Assembly (NCBI GenBank): GCA_008671135.1
Contig: RQAP01000047.1
Coordinates: forward strand, 1-64,000
From: Collinsella aerofaciens
GTDB taxonomy: Bacteria > Actinomycetota > Coriobacteriia > Coriobacteriales > Coriobacteriaceae
Length of the DNA stretch: 64,000 nucleotides
Direction: 5' to 3'
Below the pieces are notes generated by a model that saw only the letters and a program-made list of their open reading frames with translations, had not been told where the DNA came from and searched no databases. The position numbers and the translations under genes are program-made. Positions 30,875 through 42,201 of this stretch are shown piece after piece; position 1 is the stretch's first letter, and every line of letters begins with the position of its first letter.

Positions 30875-32224
30875 CTACTCCACAACATGACCGATAAGCT
30901 CATAGCAGAAGCTATCGGTAAACTCGACGGTCAGAATATCGCCCACGGACGCCTCGCTGGCGTCCAGATGCACCGCGCCATCGGAATCGGGCGCCTGGAA
31001 CCAGGCATGGCCGATCAGCTCGGCGCCATCCTCGGTCTCTTCGATACCGTCGACGATTACCTGGGCGCGCTCACCCACATGTGCGGCGGTGGCGGCAAAA
31101 CCGAGCGACTCGGCCAGGTCCATGGCCTCCTGGGCGCGCTCGAGCTTGACCTCTTCGTCGACCTGACCCTCCATCTTAGCGGCCAGGCTGCCCTCCTCCT
31201 GCGAGTAGGCAAAGACACTCGTGTAGTCAAAGCCGACGGTGTCCATAAAGTCGATAAGATCGCGGAACTCGTCGTCGGTCTCGGTCGGGAAGCCGACCAT
31301 GGCCGTGGAACGAATCACGATGCCGGGGATGCGCTCGCGAAGGTCGCGGAACAGATCCTCGAGCTCCTGGCGCGAACCAGAACGGCGCATGGCCTTGAGA
31401 ATGCGCGCGTCGCAGTGCTGCACGGGGATATCGATATAGGGCAGCACCTCGGGCGTATCGCGAATCGTCTCGATGAGTTCGTCAGTCATGCCCTCGGGCT
31501 GCAGATAGAGCACGCGGACCCAGACGTTGTGCGGGCGCACGGCCTCGGCGACGGCACGCAGCAGCTGCGCCAGATTGCGCGGCGAGCCATCGGCGACGTC
31601 CTCGTCGGCAAAGTCGGTACCCCAGATGCCCGTGTCCTGGCCGATCAGCACGATCTCGCGCACACCGCCGGCAACCAGGTCGCGCACCTCGGAGATGATG
31701 CTCTCGGCATTGCGCGAATGATAGCGGCCGCGGATGTAGGGAATCATGCAGAAGCTGCAGAAGCGGTTGCAGCCATCGGAAATCTTGACGTAGGCGACAG
31801 CACCCTCGACGGTACGTTTGACCTGCGGGATATAGGCTGCAATCTCGCGCTCGACACCCAGCACGCCATCGATGACCGCCACGATGCCGTCCTCCTCGTC
31901 GGCCTTCACAAAGGCAGCGACCTCGGGCAGCTCGTCAGGTAGGTCATCGCCATAGCGCGACGGCACGCAGCCGCACATGACGATGGGGCAAGAACGAACG
32001 CCGTCCTGAACCTCGTTGGCGAGTTCGAGCGTGGTCTCGATGCTCTCGGACGTTGCGGAGGCGAGGAACGAGCAAGTATTGACGATGGCGATATCGGCAT
32101 CCTGCGGGTCGAATGCCTCCTCGTAGCCCGCGGCGGTCAAAAGAGAACGCATGCGGTCAGTGTCAACCTCGTTCTTAGCGCACCCGAGGGTGATGTAGAG
32201 CACGGAGCCCAACGGTGTATCCAT
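30875..32224 (-). CDS. rimO: Ribosomal protein S12 methylthiotransferase RimO
   Basis: A 449-residue radical SAM enzyme that methylthiolates an Asp of ribosomal protein S12. The UPF0004 cysteines are in TLGCAKNEVD, NTCSFL and CGCVPS. The radical SAM motif is CNRFCSFC, followed by a TRAM-type C-terminus. It is ten bases upstream of pgsA in the operon. TLGCAKN distinguishes it from MiaB (TFGCQMN) and MtaB (NLGCRVN). Confidence 0.94.
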   Translation of the reverse strand: MDTPLGSVLYITLGCAKNEVDTDRMRSLLTAAGYEEAFDPQDADIAIVNTCSFLASATSESIETTLELANEVQDGVRSCPIVMCGCVPSRYGDDLPDELPEVAAFVKADEEDGIVAVIDGVLGVEREIAAYIPQVKRTVEGAVAYVKISDGCNRFCSFCMIPYIRGRYHSRNAESIISEVRDLVAGGVREIVLIGQDTGIWGTDFADEDVADGSPRNLAQLLRAVAEAVRPHNVWVRVLYLQPEGMTDELIETIRDTPEVLPYIDIPVQHCDARILKAMRRSGSRQELEDLFRDLRERIPGIVIRSTAMVGFPTETDDEFRDLIDFMDTVGFDYTSVFAYSQEEGSLAAKMEGQVDEEVKLERAQEAMDLAESLGFAATAAHVGERAQVIVDGIEETEDGAELIGHAWFQAPDSDGAVHLDASEASVGDILTVEFTDSFCYELIGHVVE

Positions 32225-32251
32225 ATTGGAGAGCGGTCCTTTCGATTGATA

Positions 32252-32749
32252 TTAGCGGTAGTTGGTGAACTGCAGCGGCTGGCCGTAGTCCTGGTCGCGC
32301 AGGAACTGGATCACGGACTGCAACGCGTCCTTCGAAGCAGAGGAAACACGCAGTTTGTCGGCCTCGATGGTCACCTTGACCTTGAGCTTTTGGTCCTTGA
32401 TGTCCTTGTTGATCTTCTTGGCGGTCGCTTGGTCGATACCCTCGACGATATGGCCGAGCACGCGCACGGTGCCGCCCGATGCCGCCTGCGGAGCATCCCA
32501 CGAGACGGCCTTGAGGTCGATGCCGCGCTTGATGAGCTTGGAGCTCAGCACGTCGACAATCTGCTTGGAGACAAAGTCGGCCGGGGCGTTGATCGTAAAG
32601 AGCTTGTCGCCCTTCGAAAGCTCGATCGTGGCGCCGGAATCCTTAAGGTCATAGCGCTGGGAAATCTCGCGCGTGGTCTGCTGAAAGGCGTTATCGACCT
32701 CTTGCTTGTTGACCTCGGACACGACGTCGAAGCTGGAATCTTTAGCCAT
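32252..32749 (-). CDS. YajQ family nucleotide-binding protein
   Basis: A 165-residue protein of the YajQ/UPF0234 family: MAKDSSFDVVSEVNKQEVDN, QRYDLKDSGATIEL and the C-terminal QFLRDQDYGQPLQFTNYR. Members bind nucleotides or RNA, and some bind cyclic-di-GMP. It lies between rodZ and rimO with short gaps. The start follows GGAAA. Confidence 0.9.
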   Translation of the reverse strand: MAKDSSFDVVSEVNKQEVDNAFQQTTREISQRYDLKDSGATIELSKGDKLFTINAPADFVSKQIVDVLSSKLIKRGIDLKAVSWDAPQAASGGTVRVLGHIVEGIDQATAKKINKDIKDQKLKVKVTIEADKLRVSSASKDALQSVIQFLRDQDYGQPLQFTNYR

Positions 32750-32775
32750 GATGTTTCCTTTCGCGTACGAGCGGC

Positions 32776-34287
32776 CTAGTAGCTATCGTACGAATTGTCG
32801 GTAGAATCGGTGGGTGTCTGACCGTCAGTTGCGGTATCGGCGCCATCCGTGGACTGGGCATCGGTACCGTCGGTGGTATCGGTACCATCGGTGGTGTCGG
32901 TACCATCAGAACTTTCACCATTCTCGGAATCAGACGTCTCCTTCTTGGGAACGGTGATCGTCACACGCGCCACGCCCGAGGTCTTGGTATCGTAACGAAC
33001 CTTTTCACCGTTCTTGGTAACGGTGACATCGGAAGGCTTGGACGTGGTGATCTCGATCGAAGACTCGGGCGTGTACTCCTGCTCAAAGGGGCCAGTCGCC
33101 TGGGCGCCATAGACCGACTTGCCGTCAACCTTGACCTCAATCCACGCGGTCTTTCCCTTGGCAACGGAGACTTTGACCTTCGTGACCTCGTTCTCTTCCT
33201 TCTTGGCCGTCGTCTTGGTAGCGTCCGAATCAGTCGACTCATCCGTCGCCTCATCGGTGTCATCGTCCTCGTCGACCGTTTCGGTCTTCTTAGAAGACTT
33301 CTTGGTCGTCATCTTGGTAGCAGTGGGCGTCTCGGGCGTGTTCTCGGGCGCCGAAGATGCGCAGCCACGCAGAAGCACCACGATGAGCACAATCAACAGC
33401 AGCACAACGGCACCGATGCCGGCGTAGACGATACGCGGATCGAGCCCGTTGTTTTGAGGAGTACGTGATCCGCCGCGTCCACGACCGGAACTGCTGCGGC
33501 CGCCTCCCTGAGGCATACGACCGCGATTGCTATCGGAACGGCCGCGATAGCCGCCCTGGCCCTGAAGGCTGCGCTGACCCGAGCGGGGCGCAAGCTCACC
33601 GCGGCCTTGATAGCCACGCTGGCCCGAACGCGAAGCCGAAGAGCGCTGGCCATACGGCTGTGATTGAGAGCGAAGACGCGGCGTCACCTGCGTGGTATCG
33701 GCATCCGCATAGCCACCGCGAGAGCGTCCCATAGAGGCACCACGGTAACCGCGATCGGAATAGCCGCCGTCGCCGTAGCCGGCACGAGGGTCACGCGCCA
33801 CGCCGCGGGCAGCGGGAAGTGCACGGTCCTCGGGCATCGGCGTACTGCGGAACCGGTCACGCTGTGAGCGAATCTCCTCGCCCGAACCCGTCTCGGTAAT
33901 ATAACCGGCCTGCTGAGGACGCTGTCCATAGCGGGTCGAACGACCGCCCTGAACCATCAGGAAGCGCCCGTTATCGACCGAGGAACGCGAATTGACGTAG
34001 CCGGCGGCGTCCTGAAAACGACCGCCCTGCTGCGACGTTTCGCGTTCGTATGCCATCAGGTCGTCAAAGTAGGCATTGACGACCTCGCGCGGATTGAGGC
34101 CCAAAAAGCGAGCATAGCTCGAAATCATGCCCTGCGCATAGCCGCGCGGCGGCATCGAGGCAAAGTTACCGGTCTCGAAAAACTCGATGATCTGCGGCCT
34201 GATTTTGATGGTGTTGGCGACCTGCTGAATGGAAAGGCCCATTCGGCGACGCTGCTCGAGCAGCATGTCACCAAAGCGTGCAGCCAT
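32776..34287 (-). CDS. RodZ-like cell-shape protein
   Basis: A 503-residue protein. The N-terminal HTH domain (~1-75; LEQRRRMGLSIQQVANTIKI, RGYAQGMISSYARFLGLNP) is followed by a long Arg/Gly/Ser-rich cytoplasmic region, a single membrane helix near residue 290-310 (IGAVVLLLIVLIVVLL), an acidic linker, a DUF4115-like beta domain and a Thr/Asp/Gly-repeat tail. RodZ links MreB to the wall machinery in rods; no mreB is in the window, so the exact role is open. Its ATG overlaps the ftsK stop. The tail comes from tandem DNA repeats at about 32862-32907. Confidence 0.75.
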   Translation of the reverse strand: MAARFGDMLLEQRRRMGLSIQQVANTIKIRPQIIEFFETGNFASMPPRGYAQGMISSYARFLGLNPREVVNAYFDDLMAYERETSQQGGRFQDAAGYVNSRSSVDNGRFLMVQGGRSTRYGQRPQQAGYITETGSGEEIRSQRDRFRSTPMPEDRALPAARGVARDPRAGYGDGGYSDRGYRGASMGRSRGGYADADTTQVTPRLRSQSQPYGQRSSASRSGQRGYQGRGELAPRSGQRSLQGQGGYRGRSDSNRGRMPQGGGRSSSGRGRGGSRTPQNNGLDPRIVYAGIGAVVLLLIVLIVVLLRGCASSAPENTPETPTATKMTTKKSSKKTETVDEDDDTDEATDESTDSDATKTTAKKEENEVTKVKVSVAKGKTAWIEVKVDGKSVYGAQATGPFEQEYTPESSIEITTSKPSDVTVTKNGEKVRYDTKTSGVARVTITVPKKETSDSENGESSDGTDTTDGTDTTDGTDAQSTDGADTATDGQTPTDSTDNSYDSY

Positions 34288-37067
34288 CAGAATCCTCCAA
34301 ACTCACGATCTTCACGTGCCATCTCGGCGTCGACAGATTCCAGCGCGGCAAGCCCCTCCTCGTCCAACAGGACCTCGCGCGGCTTGGAACCGTCGGGCGG
34401 GCCGACGACACCCTTTTCTTCCAGCATGTCCATAATACGCCCGGCACGCGCATAGCCAACCTTCAGACGACGTTGCAGGCCAGATGTGGAGCCAAGCTGC
34501 GATTCCACCACAATATGGGCGGCTTCCCAAATGAGCGGATCATCGTCTTGCGGCTCGGCTACTCCGGTGCGGACAATACCGCCGCCACCCGCCATGGACA
34601 TGGAAGCGGGCGCCACGGCAGACAGAATCTCCTCGTGGTAGTCGGGCTCGCTCTGCGACTTGACGAACTCGACAATCTCGTTGATCTCATCATCCGAAAC
34701 AAAGCATCCCTGAATACGGCGAGGCTTGCCCCAGTCGACCTTGGAGAACAGCATGTCGCCCAAACCGGTAAGCTTTTCGGCACCCATCTGGTCGATGATG
34801 ACGCGCGAGTCGATACCCGTGGCGACGTTAAAGGCGATGCGGTTGGTGATGTTGGCCTTGATAAGGCCCGTCACCACGTTGGAGCTGGGGCGCTGCGTGG
34901 CCACGATAAGATGAATACCGGCGGCACGGCCCAGCTGGGCGATACGCACAATCGACGCCTCGACGTCCTTGCCGGCAACCATCATCAGGTCCGAAAGCTC
35001 GTCAATAATGATGACCAGGTAGGGCATCTTTTGCGGCGGGTTGTCGTAATGCTCAAACTCGCCGGCGGCCTGCTTTTCGTTGTAGGTCGAGATCTTACGC
35101 ACGTTAAGGCGCTCGAAGACCTTCAGGCGACGCTCCATCTCGGACACGGCCCATTGCAGAGCGCTCGCGGCCTGCTTGGGCTCGGTCACCACGGGCACAT
35201 AGAGATGCGGCAGTCCGTTATAGCCCGCAAGCTCGACGCGCTTGGGGTCGACCATGATCAGGCGAACGTCCTCGGGAAGAGTACGCATGAGCAGAGTCGT
35301 GATGATGGAGTTGATCATCACCGACTTACCAGAACCGGTCGTACCGGCAATCAACAGGTGGGGCATCTTGGCAAGGTCGGCGACAACCGGCGTGCCCTCG
35401 GCATCGCGGCCGATGGCGAGCTCGAGCGGACCGCCCTTCACATAGGGCAGCACGTCGCCCAGGTTGACGTTCTGGCGCTTGCGGTTGGGAATCTCGATGC
35501 CCACGAGCGAGGTGCCGGGGATCGGGGCAAAGATACGTACCGACTGGGCAGCGAGCGAAAGCGCGATATCGTCCTCGAGGCTCGAGATCTTGCTCACGCG
35601 CTCGCCCTCACCAGGTTGCAGCTTAAAGGTCGTCACCGTGGGGCCGGCGATCCAGCCGACCACGCGGGCACTGCGGCCAAACTCAAGCAAGGTGGATTGC
35701 AGTGACTCAGCGGTCTGCTCCAACTCCTTGTCCGAAGACGCGGCGGAAGCCGACTGCGGGTTGGCATGCAGGATTTCGAGCGGCGGAAGCTTGAGGCCGT
35801 CCTCTTCTTCGCCCTCGTTATCTGCGGCGCCACCGTCCGCTCCCCCATCGCTAGCCGCAGCCGATTCGACGGCACTCGAGGCAGGCGCATCGGCAACCTT
35901 GGGATGCTTCAAGAAGTCGGGAATCTGAGGTGCTGCCGAGACAGGATTCACGGCAAACGGCGGCTCGGACTCGTCGATCTTATCGGGGTCGTCTTCCATC
36001 GAAAGCTGACCGGTTACCTGGTCGCGCTTTGCATGGCGACGCGGCAGCAAAGTCGTCTTTGCAGCCTCAATCGGAGCCTCGTCGTCCTCGTCATCGCCCT
36101 CGGTGAGCTCAATCTCACTCTCGGACCAGGACGGATCGGGCTCACTTGTATTCAACTTGGGTGTGGCCTTGCTCTTCTTGACATGACGGCGCGGCAGCAG
36201 CGTCGTCTTAGCGCGCTCAGCCTCCACGGCATCGGACACGTCGACAAACGGATCCTCGTCCTCGTCGTCATCGTCCAAAACCGGGTCCACATCGTTGCCC
36301 ATGACCGTGGTCACGGCAGCATCGGAGCCCTTTTGACGAAGAATGCTCAGGTGCGGACGGGCAACGCCGGGCACCGACAGGGCTTCGTCGTCACCCCACG
36401 GGCTGGCGTTGACATCGGCGCGACGGCGCTCGGCAAAATCGGCCGCACGGTCGCGAGCAGAGCGCAGCACGCCACCCACCGAAAAGCCGATGATGACAAA
36501 ACCAACGACGGCCAGACCCAACAGGACTACCATCGCGATAGGCTTACCCAGTGCATTCTGCAGCGCACTCGCAATAAACGCACCGATGTAGCCACCCGAG
36601 GCGGACAGATTTTGCGGCGTAAACATAAGGTCACACGAGTCGCTCGTACCCGGCACCATCAGCGAAAGAATGGAGACGACAGCGATAAAGACCACGGCTC
36701 CGCCCGCGACCGAGCGAATGTTGAGCGGCGAGTCCTCACCTAAAAAGAGCGTGGCGGCAAACAGCAAAATGACGATCGGCAGCACGTAGGCGCCCAGACC
36801 AAAGCCCAGGTGGTAGAAACCGGCAACCGCAGCCGTCACGGGTGCGGTCGCCGGCGAAATCACGGCAATGAAGGACGCAATCGCCAAAACGGCGATGACC
36901 ACGCCAGCGATATCGCGGTTGGCCGAGGGCTCGACCAAGGGCTCAAAATCGTCGAAGTCGGCTTCGTGGCCCTTATTGGCACGCAGATGGGAACCGGCAC
37001 CCTTAGCAGATGCCGGTTGGTTATTGGCCTTATTGCCTTTGGCGTTTTGTGCAGATCCGCGCGCCAA
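34287..37067 (-). CDS. ftsK: DNA translocase FtsK/SpoIIIE
   Basis: A 926-residue chromosome-segregation motor. It has an N-terminal membrane domain with about four helices (residues ~50-200), an acidic, low-complexity linker containing two repeats of TTLLPRRH, then the motor with Walker A (GTTGSGKS) and Walker B (RLIMVDPKRVELAGY, VIIIDELSDLMM). The gamma winged-helix (SGLQRRLKVGYARAGRIMD) at the C-terminus recognises polar DNA motifs. It lies between rnj and rodZ, directly adjacent to both. Confidence 0.95.
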   Translation of the reverse strand: MARGSAQNAKGNKANNQPASAKGAGSHLRANKGHEADFDDFEPLVEPSANRDIAGVVIAVLAIASFIAVISPATAPVTAAVAGFYHLGFGLGAYVLPIVILLFAATLFLGEDSPLNIRSVAGGAVVFIAVVSILSLMVPGTSDSCDLMFTPQNLSASGGYIGAFIASALQNALGKPIAMVVLLGLAVVGFVIIGFSVGGVLRSARDRAADFAERRRADVNASPWGDDEALSVPGVARPHLSILRQKGSDAAVTTVMGNDVDPVLDDDDEDEDPFVDVSDAVEAERAKTTLLPRRHVKKSKATPKLNTSEPDPSWSESEIELTEGDDEDDEAPIEAAKTTLLPRRHAKRDQVTGQLSMEDDPDKIDESEPPFAVNPVSAAPQIPDFLKHPKVADAPASSAVESAAASDGGADGGAADNEGEEEDGLKLPPLEILHANPQSASAASSDKELEQTAESLQSTLLEFGRSARVVGWIAGPTVTTFKLQPGEGERVSKISSLEDDIALSLAAQSVRIFAPIPGTSLVGIEIPNRKRQNVNLGDVLPYVKGGPLELAIGRDAEGTPVVADLAKMPHLLIAGTTGSGKSVMINSIITTLLMRTLPEDVRLIMVDPKRVELAGYNGLPHLYVPVVTEPKQAASALQWAVSEMERRLKVFERLNVRKISTYNEKQAAGEFEHYDNPPQKMPYLVIIIDELSDLMMVAGKDVEASIVRIAQLGRAAGIHLIVATQRPSSNVVTGLIKANITNRIAFNVATGIDSRVIIDQMGAEKLTGLGDMLFSKVDWGKPRRIQGCFVSDDEINEIVEFVKSQSEPDYHEEILSAVAPASMSMAGGGGIVRTGVAEPQDDDPLIWEAAHIVVESQLGSTSGLQRRLKVGYARAGRIMDMLEEKGVVGPPDGSKPREVLLDEEGLAALESVDAEMAREDREFGGF

Positions 37068-37068
37068 A

Positions 37069-38739
37069 CTAAACCTCCATGACGACCGGGATGATCATCG
37101 GACGGGTGCGCGTACGGCTCCAAATGAAGTTGGAGAGCGAATCGCGCACGGCCTTGCGAATGGCATCGGAGCCGCTGCTCGTAAAGCTAAACTTGCCCTT
37201 CTCGATTGTCTTCATAATGGACGCGGAGGCATCCTCGGAGAACTGGTCGTCGATGGCAAACGAGACACCGCGGCCCGAGAACTCGATGGCCTCGATCTTC
37301 TTGTGCTTGAGCGAGACGATGGCAACAGCGGTAACCATACCGTCATTAGCGAGCTTCTGACGATCGCGCAAGACGATGGGGTCGGTATCGCCGATACGCA
37401 GGCCGTCGACGTAGACGACGCCGGACTCGACGGGCGCACCGCGCTTGACGATACCACCGCGCATCTCGAGCGTGTCGCCGTTATCGAGGATAAAGATATG
37501 ATCGTCCTTGATGCCCATCTTGCGGGCGAGCTGGGCATGAGCGCGCAGATGCACGGCCTCACCGTGAACCGGCATAAAGTACGTGGGTTTGGCCATGGCC
37601 ATCAGGAGCTTGAGCTCCTCCTGGCTACCGTGACCGGAGACGTGGACGAGAGCGCGGTTCTTATCCCACACGTCGCAGCCGAGCTTGGCCAGGCTGTTGA
37701 CGACCTGCTGGACGGCCTTCTCGTTGCCGGGAACGGGAGTTGCTGAGAGGATGACGGTATCGCCCTCGTGGATGGAGAGCGTCTTGTGCTCGCCATTGGC
37801 CATGCGGGACAGGGCCGACAGCGGCTCGCCCTGCGAACCGGTGCACATGACGACGATCTTGTCGTCGGGCAGGTTATCGATATCGAAGGCATCGATGATA
37901 TCGGCATCGTCGATGTTGAGGTAGCCCAGCTCGCGCGCGACGCGGGTGTTGGTGAGCATGGAGCGACCGGTCACAACGACCTTACGGCCGCACTTACGGG
38001 CGGCATCGCAGATCTGCTGCAGGCGATGAATGTGGCTCGAGAACGACGCGACGAACACGCGACCCGGGGCGTTCTTGATGGCGTGCAGCAGATTGGGACC
38101 AACCTCGGCCTCGGACTTAGTAAAGCCAGGAACCGTGGCGTTGGTGGAGTCGGAAAGCAGCAGGTCGATGCCCTGCTTGGCAAAGCGGCTGATAGCGGCA
38201 TAGTCGGGCGTGACACCATCGATGGGCGTCTGGTCGAGCTTAAAGTCGCCGGTGTGCATAACGGTGCCCTGGTTGGTGCGGATGAACACGCCCAGAGCGC
38301 CGGGGATGGAGTGCGTCATCGAGAAGAAGTCGAGCGAGATTCCGCCGAGGTTGACATGGCTGCCGCCCTTGACCTCGCGGAACTTGGGTGCGCGGATGCG
38401 GAACTCAGAAAGTTTGCCCTCGATAAAGCCAAGCGTCAGCTTGCTCGAAAAGATGGGCACCTTGTTGTTGAGGTCCTGCAGCAGGTACGGAAGCGAACCG
38501 GTGTGGTCCTCGTGGCCGTGGGTGACGACGATACCGCGGAGCTTCTCCTCGTTCTCCAGAACATAGGTGTAGTCGGGAAGCACCAGGTCGATACCGGGCT
38601 GGGAGTCGTCGGGGAACATGAGACCGGCGTCGACGAGCACCATGTCGTCGCCGCACTCGAAGACCGTCATGTTCTTGCCGATTCCGTCAAGGCCACCGAG
38701 CGGAATGATCTTCAAGGGAGATGATTTTTTAGCTGCCAT
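37069..38739 (-). CDS. rnj: Ribonuclease J
   Basis: A 556-residue metallo-beta-lactamase RNase with 5'-3' exo- and endonuclease activity in RNA processing. The zinc motif is THGHEDHTGS; beta-CASP elements include DSTNATVPG, SFSSHIHRLQQI and CTGSQGEPLSAL; HVSGHGSQEEL and MPVHGEAVHLRAHA are further metal ligands. It is first in the rnj-ftsK-rodZ-yajQ-rimO-pgsA-cinA series. The region upstream is the hairpin-rich 38928-39364 stretch. Confidence 0.96.
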   Translation of the reverse strand: MAAKKSSPLKIIPLGGLDGIGKNMTVFECGDDMVLVDAGLMFPDDSQPGIDLVLPDYTYVLENEEKLRGIVVTHGHEDHTGSLPYLLQDLNNKVPIFSSKLTLGFIEGKLSEFRIRAPKFREVKGGSHVNLGGISLDFFSMTHSIPGALGVFIRTNQGTVMHTGDFKLDQTPIDGVTPDYAAISRFAKQGIDLLLSDSTNATVPGFTKSEAEVGPNLLHAIKNAPGRVFVASFSSHIHRLQQICDAARKCGRKVVVTGRSMLTNTRVARELGYLNIDDADIIDAFDIDNLPDDKIVVMCTGSQGEPLSALSRMANGEHKTLSIHEGDTVILSATPVPGNEKAVQQVVNSLAKLGCDVWDKNRALVHVSGHGSQEELKLLMAMAKPTYFMPVHGEAVHLRAHAQLARKMGIKDDHIFILDNGDTLEMRGGIVKRGAPVESGVVYVDGLRIGDTDPIVLRDRQKLANDGMVTAVAIVSLKHKKIEAIEFSGRGVSFAIDDQFSEDASASIMKTIEKGKFSFTSSGSDAIRKAVRDSLSNFIWSRTRTRPMIIPVVMEV

Positions 38740-38927
38740 AGGTTAGTGTGGTTTCCTTTCTTCGAAACGGGTCTGGAACAACCGACGGGGCGCTTCTGGC
38801 AAACCGACCGCCGGGAACGTACAAACATGCATCACAGAGTCGATGCAATAACCACAGTATGATACCCATTTGCACAACAACAGACCACCCATGCATCAAA
38901 GCCCCATCTGAACCTGTGTATCCCGCC

Positions 38928-39068
38928 GGTCAGGGCTCAGCGGCCCCGGCACGGGCTAAGTTTCCTGCTCTACAGTCCTGCTCACGACGGAGGCCACATT
39001 AAGTGGCCTCCTGTTCGTGCGGAACTCGCGATAAACTTCGCCCGTGCCGGGACCGCTGAGCCCTGACC
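38928..39068. repeat. Hairpin family 2, element D
   Basis: A 141-base palindrome. The outer 36-base arms (38928-38963 and 39033-39068) pair at 34 positions. Inside are a conserved internal-loop region and a terminal stem AGGCCAC-ATTAA-GTGGCCT (38991-39009). The 69-base core recurs, inverted, in element E with compensatory changes in the terminal stem. It lies upstream of rnj. Confidence 0.92.
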
Positions 39069-39193
39069 TGCCAATATGAGATAGGTTTATTTTGGTAGGT
39101 TTTATCAGGGGAAATACTGCTGTGTCTATCTACTGATCTGAAATCTGACTACTGAATAGACTGTCTAACTAAATAGCGAGCGGCACTAACCAG
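39069..39193. other. Spacer between elements D and E
   Basis: An AT-richer spacer. The minus strand probably carries the rnj promoter. A CTACTGA motif occurs twice (around 39130 and 39150). No gene is seen. Confidence 0.4.
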
Positions 39194-39340
39194 CCCTTTT
39201 GCTTGCGCCCGGGAGGGGCGCATATGAAGTTTATCGCGAGTTCCGCACGCAAAGGAAAGCACTTAATGTGCTTTCCGTCTTGCGCAGGACTGTAGAGCAG
39301 GAAACTTCATATGCGGCCCTCCCGGGCGCAAGCAAAAGGG
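39194..39340. repeat. Hairpin family 2, element E
   Basis: A 147-base palindrome. Outer 39-base arms (39194-39232 and 39302-39340) pair at 38 positions, among the longest near-perfect stems in the window. The core (39233-39301) is the inverted counterpart of the element D core, with terminal stem AAAGCAC-TTAAT-GTGCTTT. Its right end overlaps the pnp terminator. The outer arms share no sequence with element D. Confidence 0.92.
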
Positions 39341-39364
39341 CGACCCCTGTCCGGAGTCGCCCTT
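39334..39364 (-). terminator. Terminator of pnp
   Basis: AAGGGCGAC (39336-39344) pairs with GTCGCCCTT (39356-39364), with T's following on the minus strand. Confidence 0.85.
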
Positions 39365-39387
39365 GTTGAGCTGCTTATGTTTAGCTG

Positions 39388-41634
<2,247 letters not shown>

Positions 41635-41735
41635 TGTTCTCCTTTACCCCACAGGCCCCTTGCCTGCGGGCTTCTCATGTGACGCGAGCCCCCTGCCCCC
41701 GCCACGCTTCAGAGCGTGATTGTTCGCGCCCTTAC

Positions 41736-41769
41736 ACAAAAAGAGCGCCCCGCTGCGCAGGACGCTCTT
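41736..41769 (-). terminator. Terminator after rpsO
   Basis: AAGAGCG (41741-41747) pairs with CGCTCTT (41763-41769); five T's follow on the minus strand. pnp starts only ~100 bases further, so this is probably partial read-through or an RNA-processing site. Confidence 0.75.
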
Positions 41770-41784
41770 AGCATGTACAAATCC

Positions 41785-42063
41785 TTACTGGATGTTGTCG
41801 CGGATGCCCAGAGCCTTGATGAGCTCACGGTACTCGACGATGTCGTTCTTCTTGATGTAGGAGAGAAGACGACGACGACGGCCGACGAGCATGAGCAGGC
41901 CACGACGGGTGTGGAAGTCCTTCTGGTGGGACTTCATGTGCTCGGTCAGCTCCTTGATGCGCTCAGTCAGGATAGCAACCTGAACCTTGGGGTTACCGGT
42001 GTCGACCGGGGTGTTACCGAACTGGGCAGTCAGCTCCGCCTTGCGCTCTTTGGAAACAGTCAT
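41785..42063 (-). CDS. rpsO: 30S ribosomal protein S15
   Basis: A 92-residue protein binding 16S rRNA in the small-subunit platform. The family pattern is complete (NTPVDTGNPKVQVAILTERI, HTRRGLLMLVGRRRRLL). The start follows GAAAGGTG; the upstream 32-codon extension is not S15-like. Confidence 0.97.
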   Translation of the reverse strand: MTVSKERKAELTAQFGNTPVDTGNPKVQVAILTERIKELTEHMKSHQKDFHTRRGLLMLVGRRRRLLSYIKKNDIVEYRELIKALGIRDNIQ

Positions 42064-42201
42064 TGTTTCACCTTTCGTTTTACGTCGCCCGCGGGCGACT
42101 CGATTCGCCTCGGACTGGGAAGCCGCCGGTGGAGCGAGCATCCAAGGTCGAGGTACCACCAGGTCGGTATGTTACCACAAGCAGCCCGCGCCTGCGCATC
42201 A

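Noticed and set aside
32862..32907. Tandem GGTACCATCGGTGGT-type repeats as a regulatory array
   Set aside because: They lie in frame inside rodZ and encode the repeated Thr-Asp-Gly tail.
38928..39340. Integron attC sites
   Set aside because: No integron integrase, no GTTRRRY core sites, and the outer arms are far longer and more perfect than attC stems.
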